64,000 bases of DNA from Gammaproteobacteria bacterium BRH_c0 (GCA_000961645.1 LADM01000041.1:1-64000); one strand, 5' to 3'. Shown: positions 8,065 through 17,429, counted from the stretch's first letter. Numbers and translations: made by a program. Notes: generated from the letters alone by a model not told the origin.

Positions 8065-8832
8065 TCACACCTGCAGGGTAAAACCACCGCTCACCCGCAG
8101 GGTTTCGCCGGTGATAAACGAGGCCCGGGCTGAACACAGATACAACATGGCCTCGACGATATCTTTTTCTTCCCCTTCGCGGTCGAGGATCTGCTGTTTT
8201 TTGACGGCACTGACCAGCTCAGGGGAAAGTTCGGCGCGAATGGTGTCGGTAAAGATCAGCCCCGGGGCGATGGCGTTGACGCGTATCCCATCTTCCCTGA
8301 AGTCGCCAGCCAGGGTCACGGTGAGGCCGCGTACAGCCAGTTTCGATACGCCGTAAGCCGTCTGGCAGCCATAGGCAGCCGCGGAGGAAATATTGAGAAT
8401 GGCAGCACCCGGGCGGCCCGACATGGCCTTGCGCGCGGCCATGGAGCAGATAATCACACCCATCAGATTGACATCGAACAGGCGCCGCAGCTTGGCGATG
8501 CCGGATACCGCCAGTGGCTCGTTGTAGGCCGCAGAATGCAGGCCGGCATTGTTGATCAGGATATCAATTCCGCCGTGGTTGGCTGCGACCTGGTTGATGG
8601 CGTGTTCGACCTGCTCCTCGTTGGCCACATCACAGACCACGGCCTCTGCCTTGCCGCCATTGGCACGCAATTCTGCCGCTGCCTGCTCACCGGCAACCGG
8701 GTCGATATCCGCCAGTACCACGCGGGCCCCGCGCTGTGCCAGTGCCTGACCAAAGGCCTTGCCAAAACCGCGGCCACCGCCGGTGATAAAGGCCACACGG
8801 TTGGTGAATTCTGTGTCTTCAGTGCTGCTCAT
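8065..8832 (-). CDS. Short-chain dehydrogenase/reductase (SDR)
   Basis: A 255-residue classical SDR. The Rossmann signature TGGGRGFG is at 17-24, the structural NNAG motif is at about 96, and the catalytic Y-x3-K is YGVSK. The C-terminus ITGETLRVSGGFTLQV is typical of NAD(P)H-dependent alcohol or ketone oxidoreductases such as FabG or 3-hydroxyacyl dehydrogenase relatives. It faces the Rieske-amidohydrolase operon convergently. A role in oxidising a hydroxylated intermediate of that pathway is inference from position. The ATG at 8832 follows GGAGAACGTCCC, a good ribosome site. Confidence 0.92.
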   Translation of the reverse strand: MSSTEDTEFTNRVAFITGGGRGFGKAFGQALAQRGARVVLADIDPVAGEQAAAELRANGGKAEAVVCDVANEEQVEHAINQVAANHGGIDILINNAGLHSAAYNEPLAVSGIAKLRRLFDVNLMGVIICSMAARKAMSGRPGAAILNISSAAAYGCQTAYGVSKLAVRGLTVTLAGDFREDGIRVNAIAPGLIFTDTIRAELSPELVSAVKKQQILDREGEEKDIVEAMLYLCSARASFITGETLRVSGGFTLQV

Positions 8833-8932
8833 GGGACGTTCTCCTGGCCAAAAATTGCTTTTATTGTGTGTTTTACCAGCCTGCTAAAAACAAATGCAGG
8901 TCAATGATGGTCGTGCCAATAATAGACGGTGA

Positions 8933-9388
8933 TTACGGCTGCTGCGTTGCGCCGGGCAGAATATGGGTCGCGCTGGGACCCATGCCAGATTCCTGGTAGA
9001 TCACCTCGACATCCTTCGCCCACAAATAATGGGGGACGTTGGCGGGTGCCACATAAATTGCCCCCTGCGGAATGGCGACCAGGTTGCTGTCGTCGAACTG
9101 TTGGCCAAAACCCACATAGAGCGTGCCTTTCAGGACGGTGGAGTTGCGCTCGTCGGGATGGGTGTGTGGCGGGATTTTTGCACCGGGCTCCAGCCGCACG
9201 CGAAACTGGTAGATGCCGCTGTTCCTTTCCGCCCCCAGCAGCCAGGCGCCCTGAACGCCGGGCAGGGCGGGTGGGCTTGCCCATTGCGCCTGCTCAGGGT
9301 GAATTGGCTGCGGTGCCGGGTTGTCGCTATATCCCCATGAACACCACAGGACAGTGGCAAGCAGCAGGCAGTGGCGCGGGTATTTCAT
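8933..9388 (-). CDS. Exported cupin-domain protein
   Basis: A 151-residue protein whose first ~20 residues (MKYPRHCLLLATVLWCSWGYS) look like a signal peptide. It then carries a single cupin barrel with the metal-binding motif IPPHTHPDER (H-x-H-x3-4-E) and a second motif near IYVAPANVPHYLW containing the distal histidine. Small periplasmic cupins of this form are common and mostly uncharacterised; metal-dependent isomerase, dioxygenase and sensory roles are all possible. It follows the SDR's upstream region on the same strand, but the 100-bp gap suggests separate transcription. Confidence 0.8.
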   Translation of the reverse strand: MKYPRHCLLLATVLWCSWGYSDNPAPQPIHPEQAQWASPPALPGVQGAWLLGAERNSGIYQFRVRLEPGAKIPPHTHPDERNSTVLKGTLYVGFGQQFDDSNLVAIPQGAIYVAPANVPHYLWAKDVEVIYQESGMGPSATHILPGATQQP

Positions 9389-9440
9389 GGCTGTTTTTTT
9401 ATTGAGTGAGGTCTGTGGAGTTTACACCTGTCAATCGGCT

Positions 9441-9773
9441 TCAGGCAGCATGGCTGGCGCAGCTGATGCACAGGTCGGTATCGGGCACTGCTTCAAGGCG
9501 CTTGATATTGATTTCAGCACCGCAACTGCTGCATTGGCTGTATTCGCCGTTGGCGATGCGTTCCAGTGCATGGGTCACTCTTTTCAGTTCTTGCCGCGAT
9601 TCGTTGCCGATGGCTTCCACCACCTCATCGTTCTGGCGTTCCTGGGCCTGCTCCGACCAGTCGGCGGAATGTTCACCGGTTACATCCTTTTTGACTTGCT
9701 CGATGCGCACCAGCAGCTGTTGCTGACGTTCGATTAAACGGTCTTTAATACTTTGCAGTGCAGAATCGTTCAT
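9441..9773 (-). CDS. TraR/DksA-family zinc-finger protein
   Basis: A 110-residue protein with an N-terminal coiled-coil segment (residues 1-75; MNDSALQSIKDRLIERQQQ) and a C-terminal C4 zinc finger, CSSCGAEIN...CISC. This matches the DksA/TraR fold that enters the RNA polymerase secondary channel, but it is shorter than canonical DksA (about 150 residues). Short homologues modulate transcription or are stress-linked; the coiled-coil tip acidic residues of DksA are not clearly present. It lies next to a small heat-shock gene on the same strand, 56 bp downstream of it, so the two may share a stress-induced transcript. Confidence 0.85.
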   Translation of the reverse strand: MNDSALQSIKDRLIERQQQLLVRIEQVKKDVTGEHSADWSEQAQERQNDEVVEAIGNESRQELKRVTHALERIANGEYSQCSSCGAEINIKRLEAVPDTDLCISCASHAA

Positions 9774-9829
9774 GGAGTTTCCAGCCTTGAATAGAACTGT
9801 GGCCGGTTTTGCCGGCCACCAGAAACAGC

Positions 9830-10258
9830 TTAGCTGACTTCAATACGCCGCTGTTGGGGAACCATTTCCGGCACCTTCGGTGCGGTAATAGTGAGGATAC
9901 CATTGTCGAAGGCGGCGCTGATATCCGATTCGTGAACGTTGCCACCCAGGTTGAAGCTGCGGGAATACTTGCCGTAGCGACGCTCCTGACGGATCACCTT
10001 GCCCTCCGACTCTTCCTTGCTTTCGTGCCGGGTTTCCGCGTCGATGGTCAGTATGCCTTCCTCCAGGGTGATATTGAGATCTTCCTTTTTCACGCCTGGC
10101 AGTTCGGCGGTTATTTCATAGTGCCCGTCGTGCTCCTTGATGTCGACCCGGGGGGTAAAAAACGCGCCGACATTGCTGTTTGCCTTGCGGGCGGGCGACC
10201 AGATGTCGTCAAAAAACCTGTCCACATCAAAGAAGCTGCCTCTTGGAATAAGTGTCAT
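9830..10258 (-). CDS. Hsp20/alpha-crystallin small heat-shock protein
   Basis: A 142-residue ATP-independent holdase chaperone. The alpha-crystallin domain spans about 40-135 and contains DIKEHDGHYEITAELPGVKK and the conserved DNGILTITAPK strand. The N-terminal arm MTLIPRGSFFDVDRFFDD is typical of class-A Hsp20 proteins. I start it at 10258, where ATG follows CAGGAGGTGTAAC, a near-perfect ribosome site; an upstream in-frame ATG at 10312 has none. A candidate sigma-32 promoter lies at 10371-10397 and a small hairpin can mask the ribosome site, both suggesting heat control. The short C-terminus ends RRIEVS and lacks a clear IxI motif. Confidence 0.93.
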   Translation of the reverse strand: MTLIPRGSFFDVDRFFDDIWSPARKANSNVGAFFTPRVDIKEHDGHYEITAELPGVKKEDLNITLEEGILTIDAETRHESKEESEGKVIRQERRYGKYSRSFNLGGNVHESDISAAFDNGILTITAPKVPEMVPQQRRIEVS

Positions 10259-10290
10259 GTTACACCTCCTGTTAAGAGTGAATTGATACA
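10259..10290 (-). promoter_or_regulatory. Possible thermo-labile hairpin over the hsp20 ribosome site
   Basis: On the minus strand CACTCTT can pair with AGGAGGTG across a 3-nt loop with one bulged A, hiding the AGGAGG ribosome site immediately before the hsp20 ATG. Weak, bulged pairing of this kind is typical of RNA thermometers. No experimental support. Confidence 0.3.
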
Positions 10291-10292
10291 GA

Positions 10293-10306
10293 TTCAAGCG
10301 CTTGAA
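10293..10306. promoter_or_regulatory. 14-bp palindrome in the hsp20 leader
   Basis: TTCAAGCGCTTGAA is a perfect palindrome 35 bp upstream of the hsp20 start. It contains the CTTGAA element found in sigma-32 -35 boxes, but no matching -10 box follows at the right distance. It could instead form a leader hairpin. Confidence 0.3.
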
Positions 10307-10370
10307 AAACAACCTGATGACATTCCCGGGACTGCACTCCAGCGTGAATAATCACCAGCTCAGTGCTTAA

Positions 10371-10397
10371 GATATGATCAACTTGGCGCTTTTCAAG
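10371..10397 (-). promoter_or_regulatory. Candidate sigma-32 heat-shock promoter for hsp20
   Basis: On the minus strand CTTGAAA (10397-10391) matches the sigma-32 -35 element exactly and is followed after about 14 bp by CATATC (10376-10371), keeping the CAT of the CCCCATnT -10 consensus. The predicted transcript would have a leader of roughly 105 nt before the hsp20 start, long for an ordinary leader. Confidence 0.45.
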
Positions 10398-10449
10398 GGG
10401 GCGGGAACAGCAGTTGGGCTAGTGTTGATGCAGGTCAAATTGCGGGAAG

Positions 10450-11232
10450 TTAATCGTAACCGCCCGCCAGTCCCAGCCCTCCATCCACCGCTATTACCTG
10501 GCCGGTCATATAGCCGGGATTGGTGACCAGCAGCAGGGCGAGCGCGGTGATATCCTCGACGGTGCTGGAGCGTTGCAGGGGTATTTTTTCCAGCAGTTGC
10601 TGGCGGCTGGCCTCGTCCATTGTGGCCGCGCCCTCGGCCCACAGAATGGAGCCGGGGGCGATGCCATTGACTCGCACCTTGGGTGCCAGCTCCCGCGCCA
10701 GGGTTTTGGTGAGCATGATATTGCCCGCCTTGGCGATGGCGTACAGCGGGTAGCCTTTCGGCGGTGAGCGCCCGTTGATGTCCGCCATATTGAGGATAAC
10801 ACCGCCGTTTTTTTGCAGCTCCGCAGCCAGGGCGCGGGAGAGGAATAACGGGCCCTTGAGGTTGCTGCCCAGCAGGTTGTTCCAGTCCTCCTCGGAAACA
10901 TTGTCAAGCGGCGTAGGATAGTAACTGGAAGCGTTGTTGAGGAGGGCGTCGACCCGACCCCAGCGGGCAGTGACTGTCGCAGCGAGGTCATCAATGGCGG
11001 CGATGCTGTTGAGATCGGCCTGGAAAACAGCCGCTGAATCGGCGCGCAAGCTGTTGAGTTCTGCGCAAAGTTGCTGTGCTTCAGTGGCGGAGTGGCCGTA
11101 GTGAATGGCAACGTTATAACCCCGTGCGTGCAAGGCCCGGCACAGAGCAGCTCCGATGCGACGGGCGGCTCCGGTTACCAGGGCAACAGGGGGTGGCTGG
11201 TGTGCTTCGGAGGGTGCGCGGTCAATTGCCAT
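10450..11232 (-). CDS. Pteridine reductase (FolM-like SDR)
   Basis: About 260 residues. The Rossmann glycine motif reads TGAARRIG, with arginine where ordinary SDRs have glycine; this TGx3RxG form marks the PTR1/FolM pteridine reductase group, which reduces dihydrobiopterin- or dihydromonapterin-type substrates with NADPH. The catalytic pair is in YAIAK. The ATG at 11232 overlaps the 3' end of cca by 11 bp, indicating translational coupling. Frames extending further upstream run wholly inside cca and are not used. Nearby cca-pteridine reductase pairing is common in Pseudomonas-like genomes. Confidence 0.85.
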   Translation of the reverse strand: MAIDRAPSEAHQPPPVALVTGAARRIGAALCRALHARGYNVAIHYGHSATEAQQLCAELNSLRADSAAVFQADLNSIAAIDDLAATVTARWGRVDALLNNASSYYPTPLDNVSEEDWNNLLGSNLKGPLFLSRALAAELQKNGGVILNMADINGRSPPKGYPLYAIAKAGNIMLTKTLARELAPKVRVNGIAPGSILWAEGAATMDEASRQQLLEKIPLQRSSTVEDITALALLLVTNPGYMTGQVIAVDGGLGLAGGYD

Positions 11233-12481
11233 GATTATCAATGGTGCTGCCATTGGCTGCGCGCTGATCCCGCAGTGTACGAATAACGTGCTCGCGGCGC
11301 CGGTCGAGGGCTTCGCCAATGGCGGCGCCGGTGATGCCCTGTTCGACAAATTCCCTGGGCGAGATGGTCAGCAACTCGCCGAGCACTTGTCGCAACCACT
11401 GGCCTTGCACATAGGGCGTGTCTTCGTAACCCAGGCGGCCGCGGGCGTCGGCCTCCACAGCCTGTAAAAACAGCTCGAACCGCTCGGGTTTGCGAAAGGC
11501 ATCCGCCGCCTTGAAAATCCGCAACAGGGTGACGGGCCGCAATTCAAAGGCCTTGTGGCAGAGTAGGTGCAAACGGGTGACCGGAATGGCCAGTTCGCGG
11601 TAGTCATTGGGAATGCGGTAGCGGTCGCAGACCTCCACCACCAGCGGAATGCCGCGCTCCTCGTGGCCGATATGGCGCGGCAAAATATCCGCCGAGGTGG
11701 TGCCCTTGCCCAGGTCGTGGACCAGGGCGGCAAAGCGCACTTTGGGGTCGGGGCTGATCTGTGCCGCCATGCGCAAGGTCATCAGGGTGTGGATGCCGGT
11801 GTCGATTTCGGGGTGGTAATCGGCGCGCTGGGGCACGCCGAACAGGCGGTCCACTTCGGGGAACAACACCGCCAGTGCATTGCACTCGCGCAGCACTTCG
11901 ATATACACCGCCGGGGATTGCTCGCTCAGGGCCTTCTGGGTTTCGGTCCACACCCGCTCGGGTGTGAGGTGTTGCAATTCTTCGCTGGCCGCGAGGGTTT
12001 TCATCAGCTCAAGGGTTTCCGGGGCGATGGTGAAACCCAGGTGGTGATAGCGGGCGGCAAAGCGCGCCACCCTCAGCACCCGCAAGGGGTCTTCGGCAAA
12101 GGCGTCGGAGACGTGGCGCAATACCTTGTTTTGCAGATCCTGCAAGCCGCCGTAGGGGTCAACCAGATTGCCTTCATCATCCCTGGCCATGGCATTGATG
12201 GTGAGATCCCGGCGCACCAGATCCTCTTCAAGACTGATATCCGGGCCGGTAATAAAATGAAAGCCCTTGTAGCCCTTGCCGGTTTTGCGCTCGGTGCGGG
12301 CCAGGGCGTATTCGTCGCCAGTGTCTGGATGAATAAACACGGGAAAGTCGCGCCCCACCGGGCGATAACCCAGCCTGCCCATTTCCTCCGGGGTGGAGCC
12401 CACCACCACCCAGTCACTTTCCTGCCAGGGAAAGCCCAGTAATTCGTCCCTGACGGCACCACCAACAAGATATATTTTCAT
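11222..12481 (-). CDS. cca: Multifunctional CCA tRNA nucleotidyltransferase
   Basis: 419 residues, close to the E. coli enzyme (412). It adds and repairs the CCA 3' end of tRNAs. The N-terminal class-II nucleotidyltransferase has [10 protein letters not shown] and the metal site [10 protein letters not shown], followed by GRDFPVF and YALARTERK. The C-terminal HD domain includes [10 protein letters not shown], giving phosphohydrolase activity as in gammaproteobacterial multifunctional Cca. It is the upstream gene of a pair with the pteridine reductase, which overlaps it by 11 bp. Confidence 0.97.
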   Translation of the reverse strand: MKIYLVGGAVRDELLGFPWQESDWVVVGSTPEEMGRLGYRPVGRDFPVFIHPDTGDEYALARTERKTGKGYKGFHFITGPDISLEEDLVRRDLTINAMARDDEGNLVDPYGGLQDLQNKVLRHVSDAFAEDPLRVLRVARFAARYHHLGFTIAPETLELMKTLAASEELQHLTPERVWTETQKALSEQSPAVYIEVLRECNALAVLFPEVDRLFGVPQRADYHPEIDTGIHTLMTLRMAAQISPDPKVRFAALVHDLGKGTTSADILPRHIGHEERGIPLVVEVCDRYRIPNDYRELAIPVTRLHLLCHKAFELRPVTLLRIFKAADAFRKPERFELFLQAVEADARGRLGYEDTPYVQGQWLRQVLGELLTISPREFVEQGITGAAIGEALDRRREHVIRTLRDQRAANGSTIDNHGN

Positions 12482-12607
12482 GCCGCCATAATAGCAGTGG
12501 CCGCCTTAAAGCTGTAGCAGCGCTATTTTGCCCGAGCAGTGAATCGCTGGTGCTGGTGCGCAGTTATCCGTTACATTCAGTCACTGAGACCAAACAGGGG
12601 GCAAGCA

Positions 12608-13585
12608 ATGGCGACAGTTCAGGTGGTGCTGATTGACAGCAGTGGCACGGTGCAGTGCGGCGGCGCCGAGCTGGTTGAGCAGTGGAAAGCCGATGAAGAC
12701 AGTCATATCTGGGTGGATTTGCACGGCCTTGCCCCGCAGCAAGAAGACCCGCTGATGAGCACTTTTGGTCTTCACCACCTGGTGATTCAGGATGCGCGCC
12801 GCCTGCGCCATCCCCCCAAGATCGAAATATTCGACGATCACCTTTTTATCCTGCTCAGCGAGCTGGTCAAGGACGGCCCCGAGCTGGATTTTGAAGTCAG
12901 CCAGCTGGCCCTGTTTGCCGGACCGCGTTTTTTGCTGACCCGTCACAATGCCGAATCCGCCAGTATTGCCCACTGGCAACAGGCGGAGGAGCTGCCCGCG
13001 CTGCTGAAAAACGGCGGTATCAAGCTGGCGCTGGAAATGTCCATCACTGCGGCGCGGCGCTACGTGGAAATGCTGCTGGAATTCGAGCCGCATCTCACCG
13101 ACCTGGAGGATCAGCTGCAGGACAAACCCGACGACCAGGCCATGCGCGCGTTAACCCAGTACCGTACCCGCCTGCGCAAGCTGCGCCGTATGTTCAATTA
13201 CCATGCCCGCGCCTTTGAAAGCCTGCGCAGCGTCAAGGCGGATTTTTTTAATGCCACAAGCCACGAAAACCGCCACCTGGTTATCGACGTGTATGAAAAA
13301 TACGAGCGGCTGCTGTCGTTGAGTACGCTCTATTACGAGCTGGCGGGGGATCTGGTCGACGGTTATATCTCACTCACCAATCATGCGCTGAACAACACCA
13401 TGCGGGTGCTGACCGCAATCACGGCGATTTTTGTACCTCTGAGTTTTCTGGCAGGTGTGTACGGGATGAACTTCGACTATATGCCCGAACTGAACTGGCG
13501 CTGGGGTTATTTTATGCTGCTGGGTGTTATGGGTACGGTGATTGTGGTTCTGCTGGTGCTGTTTAAAAAATATCGCTGGCTGTAA
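12608..13585 (+). CDS. zntB: Zinc transporter ZntB (CorA/MIT superfamily)
   Basis: 325 residues, matching E. coli ZntB in length (327). The N-terminal cytoplasmic domain (1-260) has the long helices feeding a pentameric funnel. Two C-terminal transmembrane segments (about 265-290 and 300-322) flank the pore signature YGMN. ZntB carries out proton-driven zinc uptake; earlier work called it an exporter. The ATG at 12608 follows AGGGGGCAAGC; an in-frame GTG at 12539 would add 23 residues without family support. It is divergent from cca and convergent with the molybdoenzyme gene, only 16 bp away. Confidence 0.9.
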   Translation: MATVQVVLIDSSGTVQCGGAELVEQWKADEDSHIWVDLHGLAPQQEDPLMSTFGLHHLVIQDARRLRHPPKIEIFDDHLFILLSELVKDGPELDFEVSQLALFAGPRFLLTRHNAESASIAHWQQAEELPALLKNGGIKLALEMSITAARRYVEMLLEFEPHLTDLEDQLQDKPDDQAMRALTQYRTRLRKLRRMFNYHARAFESLRSVKADFFNATSHENRHLVIDVYEKYERLLSLSTLYYELAGDLVDGYISLTNHALNNTMRVLTAITAIFVPLSFLAGVYGMNFDYMPELNWRWGYFMLLGVMGTVIVVLLVLFKKYRWL

Positions 13586-13601
13586 TTCCAGGGCGGTATC
13601 G

Positions 13602-15782
13602 TCAGTCTTGCACCACGGCCACTGCCACGGATTTGAATGCGGGGGTCTGGCTGCGCGGGTCGCGCTCAGTGCCGATCAGCACATTGGCTTCGGGGTAGTA
13701 GGCGAGGATATTGCCCGGCGGCAGATCGTAGGGTTTTACGGTGACGCCGGGCATCTCTCCCCAGGGCGAGCGCAAGGTTGTTTTGTCGCCGTCTCTGAGT
13801 CCCAGCTTTTTCAAATCATCCCTGTTCATCAAAATGGTCTGGCGGTGCTCTGTGCCCCGGTAGCTGTCCTTTTCTTCGTAAATAATGCTGTTGAACTGCC
13901 CCTCGCTGCGAATGGACGCGAGGGTAAAGGGATATTGCGCTGCATCAGCATTTTGCGACGGCAAACTGTGCACACAAAAACGCCCCTTGCCGCTGGGCGT
14001 TTTGAATACCGGCGTGTGCATGATGCGGTTGCGGATATGGAACTCCTGTTTTGCCACATCGATATCCGCCAGTTGCTCCATGCCCGGCACGGTGGCGGCG
14101 ATGGCCTCGCGGATTTTTTTGTGGGATTCAAAGGCCGTGAAATCTACCGGGCTGTGGGGCAACAGCTGGCGGGCGATGGCGCACAGCACGCTTACCTCCG
14201 GGCGCGGGTTGCTCAGGCGCTTGATACCGCCGTCGCTCAAGCGCACATAGTTGAACATGGATTCCTGGGTGGTGGGTTGCCACTCCTCGTCGCGGGCGGT
14301 AACCGGCAGCACCAGTACCTCACTGTTGTCGTGGCCGTGAAAGTGGCCGCGATTGAGGGTGGTGGTCAAAAACAGTTTGAAGGGAATGCGCGCAAAAGCC
14401 TCTTCTGCCCAGCCGGAATTGGGGGTGGCCTCATACAGGTTGCCGCCCATGACCAGGGCTGCGTCGATATTGCCTGATGCGGCGGCTTCAAGGCAGGCGA
14501 GGGTATCCATGCCTTTGGTTTTGGGCAGCGTCAGGTCAAAGGCGCTTTCGATATTGGCGATCACATCGGAAGAGAGCAGCGGCTTGACGCCAATGGTGCC
14601 AATGCCCTGCACATTGCTGTGGCCGCGCAGTGGCAGCAATCCGGCATTGCGCTTGCCGATCATGCCGCGCAGCAGCGCCAGATTGGCGATGGCCTCCACA
14701 TTGTCGACGCCGTTTTTGTGGTGGGTAATGCCCATGCCCCAGGCAAACACAGCGTTTTCCGCTTTGGCATAGGCAGCGGCAATCTCTTCGATCTCGGCCT
14801 GTTCGATACCGCAGGCAGTGACGATGGCTGACCAGTGGGTTGTCGTCAGATCGCTGCACCATGCGTCGAAATTTTCCGTATGGGCGGCGATAAATTCGCG
14901 GTCGATCTGGTCTGTTTCGAGCAGCGTCTTGGCCAGCCCTTGCAGTAGCGCCAGGTCGCTGCCAATGTTGGGCTGCACATAGCGTGTGGCGATGGTGCTG
15001 CCCCCGGCAATCAGGGATTTTGCGCTTTTGGGTACGGCAAAACGCACCAGCCCTGCTTCCTTCGCCGGATTGATCACAATCACCTCGCCGCCCCGTTCTG
15101 TGCAAGCCTTGAGCTTGTAGATAAAGCGCGGGTGGTTGGAGGCGGGGTTGGCGCCGATCACAAAAATCAGGTCGCAGTGGTTGAGGTCTTCCAGTTCCAC
15201 CGTGGCGGTGCCGGTGCCGATGCTGTTGTCGAGCCCAACACCGGTGGCCTGGTGGCAGTAATAGGAGCAGTTGTTGACGTTGTTGGTGCCGTACAGCCGC
15301 GCCAGCAGTTGCAGCACAAAACCCGCCTCGTTGGAGGAGCGCCCTGAGGAATAGAAAAAGCTGCGCTCGGGTTTGGTGGCGGCCAGGCGCTTGGCGGCCA
15401 TAGTCAGCGCCTGCTCCCAACTGATCAACTCGTAGCGATCGCTGTTGGCGGCCTTGTGCAATGGCGTATTGAGGCGCCCCAGGTGTTCCAGCTGGTGACC
15501 GGAGAGTTCGCGAAAATCCGCCAGGCGGTGGGCAAAAACCGCGTCGGGAATCGGTGGTTGAATATCCGTGGACTGGGCCTGAATGCTTTTATTGCACACC
15601 GAGGGGAACTCACCCATCTCGTCGGTCATGCCGCCGCGCTGGCCGCCCATCCCCAGGCCGCAGGCCTTGCAGGCATTCTTGCTGTTGAGAGCCTTGGCGG
15701 AATTGAGCAGGCCCATGCGGCCCACGGTTTTCAGGGTGTAGAGGATTTTTTTGGCGCCGCCGCCGACGATTTCGCTGGTCAT
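13602..15782 (-). CDS. FdhF/YdeP-family molybdopterin oxidoreductase
   Basis: A 726-residue molybdoenzyme of the YdeP type, related to formate dehydrogenase H. N-terminal cysteines occur in CKACGLGMGG and a further one in PSVCNKS. The conserved NCSYYCHQATGVGL stretch (about 180), GANPASNHPR and the C-terminal molybdopterin dinucleotide-binding region (about 600-726; RSEGQFNSIIYEEKDSYRG) are present. The family lacks the selenocysteine of FdhF, and its physiological substrate is unsettled; E. coli YdeP is linked to acid resistance. No fdhD or accessory subunit is adjacent, so cofactor maturation must come from elsewhere. Confidence 0.9.
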   Translation of the reverse strand: MTSEIVGGGAKKILYTLKTVGRMGLLNSAKALNSKNACKACGLGMGGQRGGMTDEMGEFPSVCNKSIQAQSTDIQPPIPDAVFAHRLADFRELSGHQLEHLGRLNTPLHKAANSDRYELISWEQALTMAAKRLAATKPERSFFYSSGRSSNEAGFVLQLLARLYGTNNVNNCSYYCHQATGVGLDNSIGTGTATVELEDLNHCDLIFVIGANPASNHPRFIYKLKACTERGGEVIVINPAKEAGLVRFAVPKSAKSLIAGGSTIATRYVQPNIGSDLALLQGLAKTLLETDQIDREFIAAHTENFDAWCSDLTTTHWSAIVTACGIEQAEIEEIAAAYAKAENAVFAWGMGITHHKNGVDNVEAIANLALLRGMIGKRNAGLLPLRGHSNVQGIGTIGVKPLLSSDVIANIESAFDLTLPKTKGMDTLACLEAAASGNIDAALVMGGNLYEATPNSGWAEEAFARIPFKLFLTTTLNRGHFHGHDNSEVLVLPVTARDEEWQPTTQESMFNYVRLSDGGIKRLSNPRPEVSVLCAIARQLLPHSPVDFTAFESHKKIREAIAATVPGMEQLADIDVAKQEFHIRNRIMHTPVFKTPSGKGRFCVHSLPSQNADAAQYPFTLASIRSEGQFNSIIYEEKDSYRGTEHRQTILMNRDDLKKLGLRDGDKTTLRSPWGEMPGVTVKPYDLPPGNILAYYPEANVLIGTERDPRSQTPAFKSVAVAVVQD

Positions 15783-15996
15783 GGATTGTCTGCCTTGTGC
15801 GGGGCTTGTCGGGAATCGATAGGGTCATCTTATCGCGCGGTTTACAGGAGTGCCACGCTTGTGCCATGACCGTGACAGTTAGCCGCCCAGGCCAGCCCCG
15901 ATGCGCTGTCAAGCTGTTGCTTTGGCGCATTTTCCGTCACTATACGCAAGGCCTGAAAACAGGCGTTACCTAAAAACCAAACTCAAGGAGAACTCC

Positions 15997-16740
15997 ATGC
16001 GCAGGCTTGCAGGTTTGCTGGGCATCGCCCTGATCATTATGGCGGGATGCTCACAGCAGGAATCGAGTGATGTCATCCGGGTGGCCGTGTCACCAGCCTC
16101 ACCCCCCAACCTCTATGAAGACAACGGCAAGATCATGGGCCTTGATCTGGAGATTTTTGAGGGCTACTGCGCGTCGCGGGGCTGCACCCTCAACACCACC
16201 ACCTACGACTGGCAGGGCATGCTCGGCGCTATCGTCAGCCGCCAGGCGGATGTGGCGTTTTCCGGTATTTCCATCACCGATGAGCGCAAAAAGGTCATGG
16301 ACTTTTCCGAGCCGTACATGGAAAACACCTGGAATCTGGTGAGTCTCACCAGCCGCAACATCAAGGTCGACGACCTGTCGCAACTGGGCCAGTACACCAT
16401 CGGTTACCCGCGCGGTATGGCTTACAGTGACTTTATCAGCAAGGATCTGGAGCCAAAAGGCATCTACAGTCTCGACAAGGTCAAGCTGTACCCATCCTAC
16501 AACGAGGTATTGTCGGACCTGCAAAACGGCAACCTCGATTTGGCCTTTCTCGATGGCACGGTGGCTTCGGTGTACCGCAAAACCATGCCCATTCAGGACA
16601 GCTATGTGTTCACCGGCTTCGACCGCTTCGGCTTTGCCTTCCCAAAGGATTCCAAACTGCGGGAAGACTTTGACCGCTACATGAAGGACGATCTGGGGCA
16701 GGAAAAACTCCAGGCCATCATCGACAAGTGGCTCGACTGA
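15997..16740 (+). CDS. ABC transporter substrate-binding lipoprotein (PAAT family)
   Basis: 247 residues of the SBP_bac_3 type that bind polar amino acids or related small molecules. A lipoprotein signal precedes C18 (ALIIMAGCSQ), so the protein is anchored in the periplasm. Family blocks include GLDLEIFEGY, MLGAIVSRQADVAFSGISIT (about 84-103) and MDFSEPY. The ATG at 15997 follows CAAGGAGAACTCC. It heads a four-gene operon of binding protein, permease, ATPase and permease. The ligand is not predictable; the arginine and aspartate contacts typical of amino-acid binders are only partly recognisable. Confidence 0.92.
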   Translation: MRRLAGLLGIALIIMAGCSQQESSDVIRVAVSPASPPNLYEDNGKIMGLDLEIFEGYCASRGCTLNTTTYDWQGMLGAIVSRQADVAFSGISITDERKKVMDFSEPYMENTWNLVSLTSRNIKVDDLSQLGQYTIGYPRGMAYSDFISKDLEPKGIYSLDKVKLYPSYNEVLSDLQNGNLDLAFLDGTVASVYRKTMPIQDSYVFTGFDRFGFAFPKDSKLREDFDRYMKDDLGQEKLQAIIDKWLD

Positions 16741-16753
16741 GAGCGCAAGCCCG

Positions 16754-17407
16754 ATGAGCTTTATCGATATTCTCGCCCTGCTGGCAACGGGGGCGGGCTA
16801 CACCATTCTGGTAACCCTGATGTGCAGCGCCACGGGTATGGCGGTGGGCCTTGCCATCGCCATGTTTCATCGCCTTGGCTCACGGCAGGTCAGCGCCTGT
16901 CTGGCGGTGTTTACTTATGTGTTCCGGGGCATCCCGGTGCTGGTGCTGCTGTTTATTGTCTTTTTTGGCCTGCCCGGTATGGGCATCGGCGTGCCGCCGC
17001 TGGTGTCGATGATGTTGAGTTTGGGGCTGATCGCCGGGGCTTACCTGGGTGAAGTGTTCCGCGGCGCCCTCGATTCAGTCGATGGCAACGAGGTGCTGGC
17101 GGCCCAGGCCATGGGCATGAGCCGCATGCAGGTGTTGCTGTATATCGAGCTGCCCCAGATGCTGCGCTTCTCGGTGCCCGGCATGGTCAACGAGTTCACC
17201 ACCGTACTGAAATACTCGCCCTTTGCCTACACCGTGGGCATTCCCGAGGTGATGAAACAGGCCATGGCGCTCTCGGCTGCCACCTTGCGCGGGGTGGAAA
17301 TCTACCTTGCCGTGGGGCTGGTGTATTTCGCCATCTACAAGGTGTTGGTGACCTTCGTCTGGGCGCTGGAAAAACGCTATCGGGTGCCCGGCCTCACCGA
17401 GCACTGA
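16754..17407 (+). CDS. Polar amino-acid ABC transporter permease 1
   Basis: 217 residues with four to five transmembrane helices of the HisM/HisQ type (starts MSFIDILALLATGAGYTILVTL). The EAA loop that contacts the ATPase is visible as EVLAAQAMGMSRMQVLLYIELPQ (about 113-135; given in part). It begins 13 bp after the binding-protein stop, in the same operon, and would pair with the second permease downstream of the ATPase. Confidence 0.92.
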   Translation: MSFIDILALLATGAGYTILVTLMCSATGMAVGLAIAMFHRLGSRQVSACLAVFTYVFRGIPVLVLLFIVFFGLPGMGIGVPPLVSMMLSLGLIAGAYLGEVFRGALDSVDGNEVLAAQAMGMSRMQVLLYIELPQMLRFSVPGMVNEFTTVLKYSPFAYTVGIPEVMKQAMALSAATLRGVEIYLAVGLVYFAIYKVLVTFVWALEKRYRVPGLTEH

Positions 17408-17429
17408 TTGAACAACAGTAAGGAGAGTC

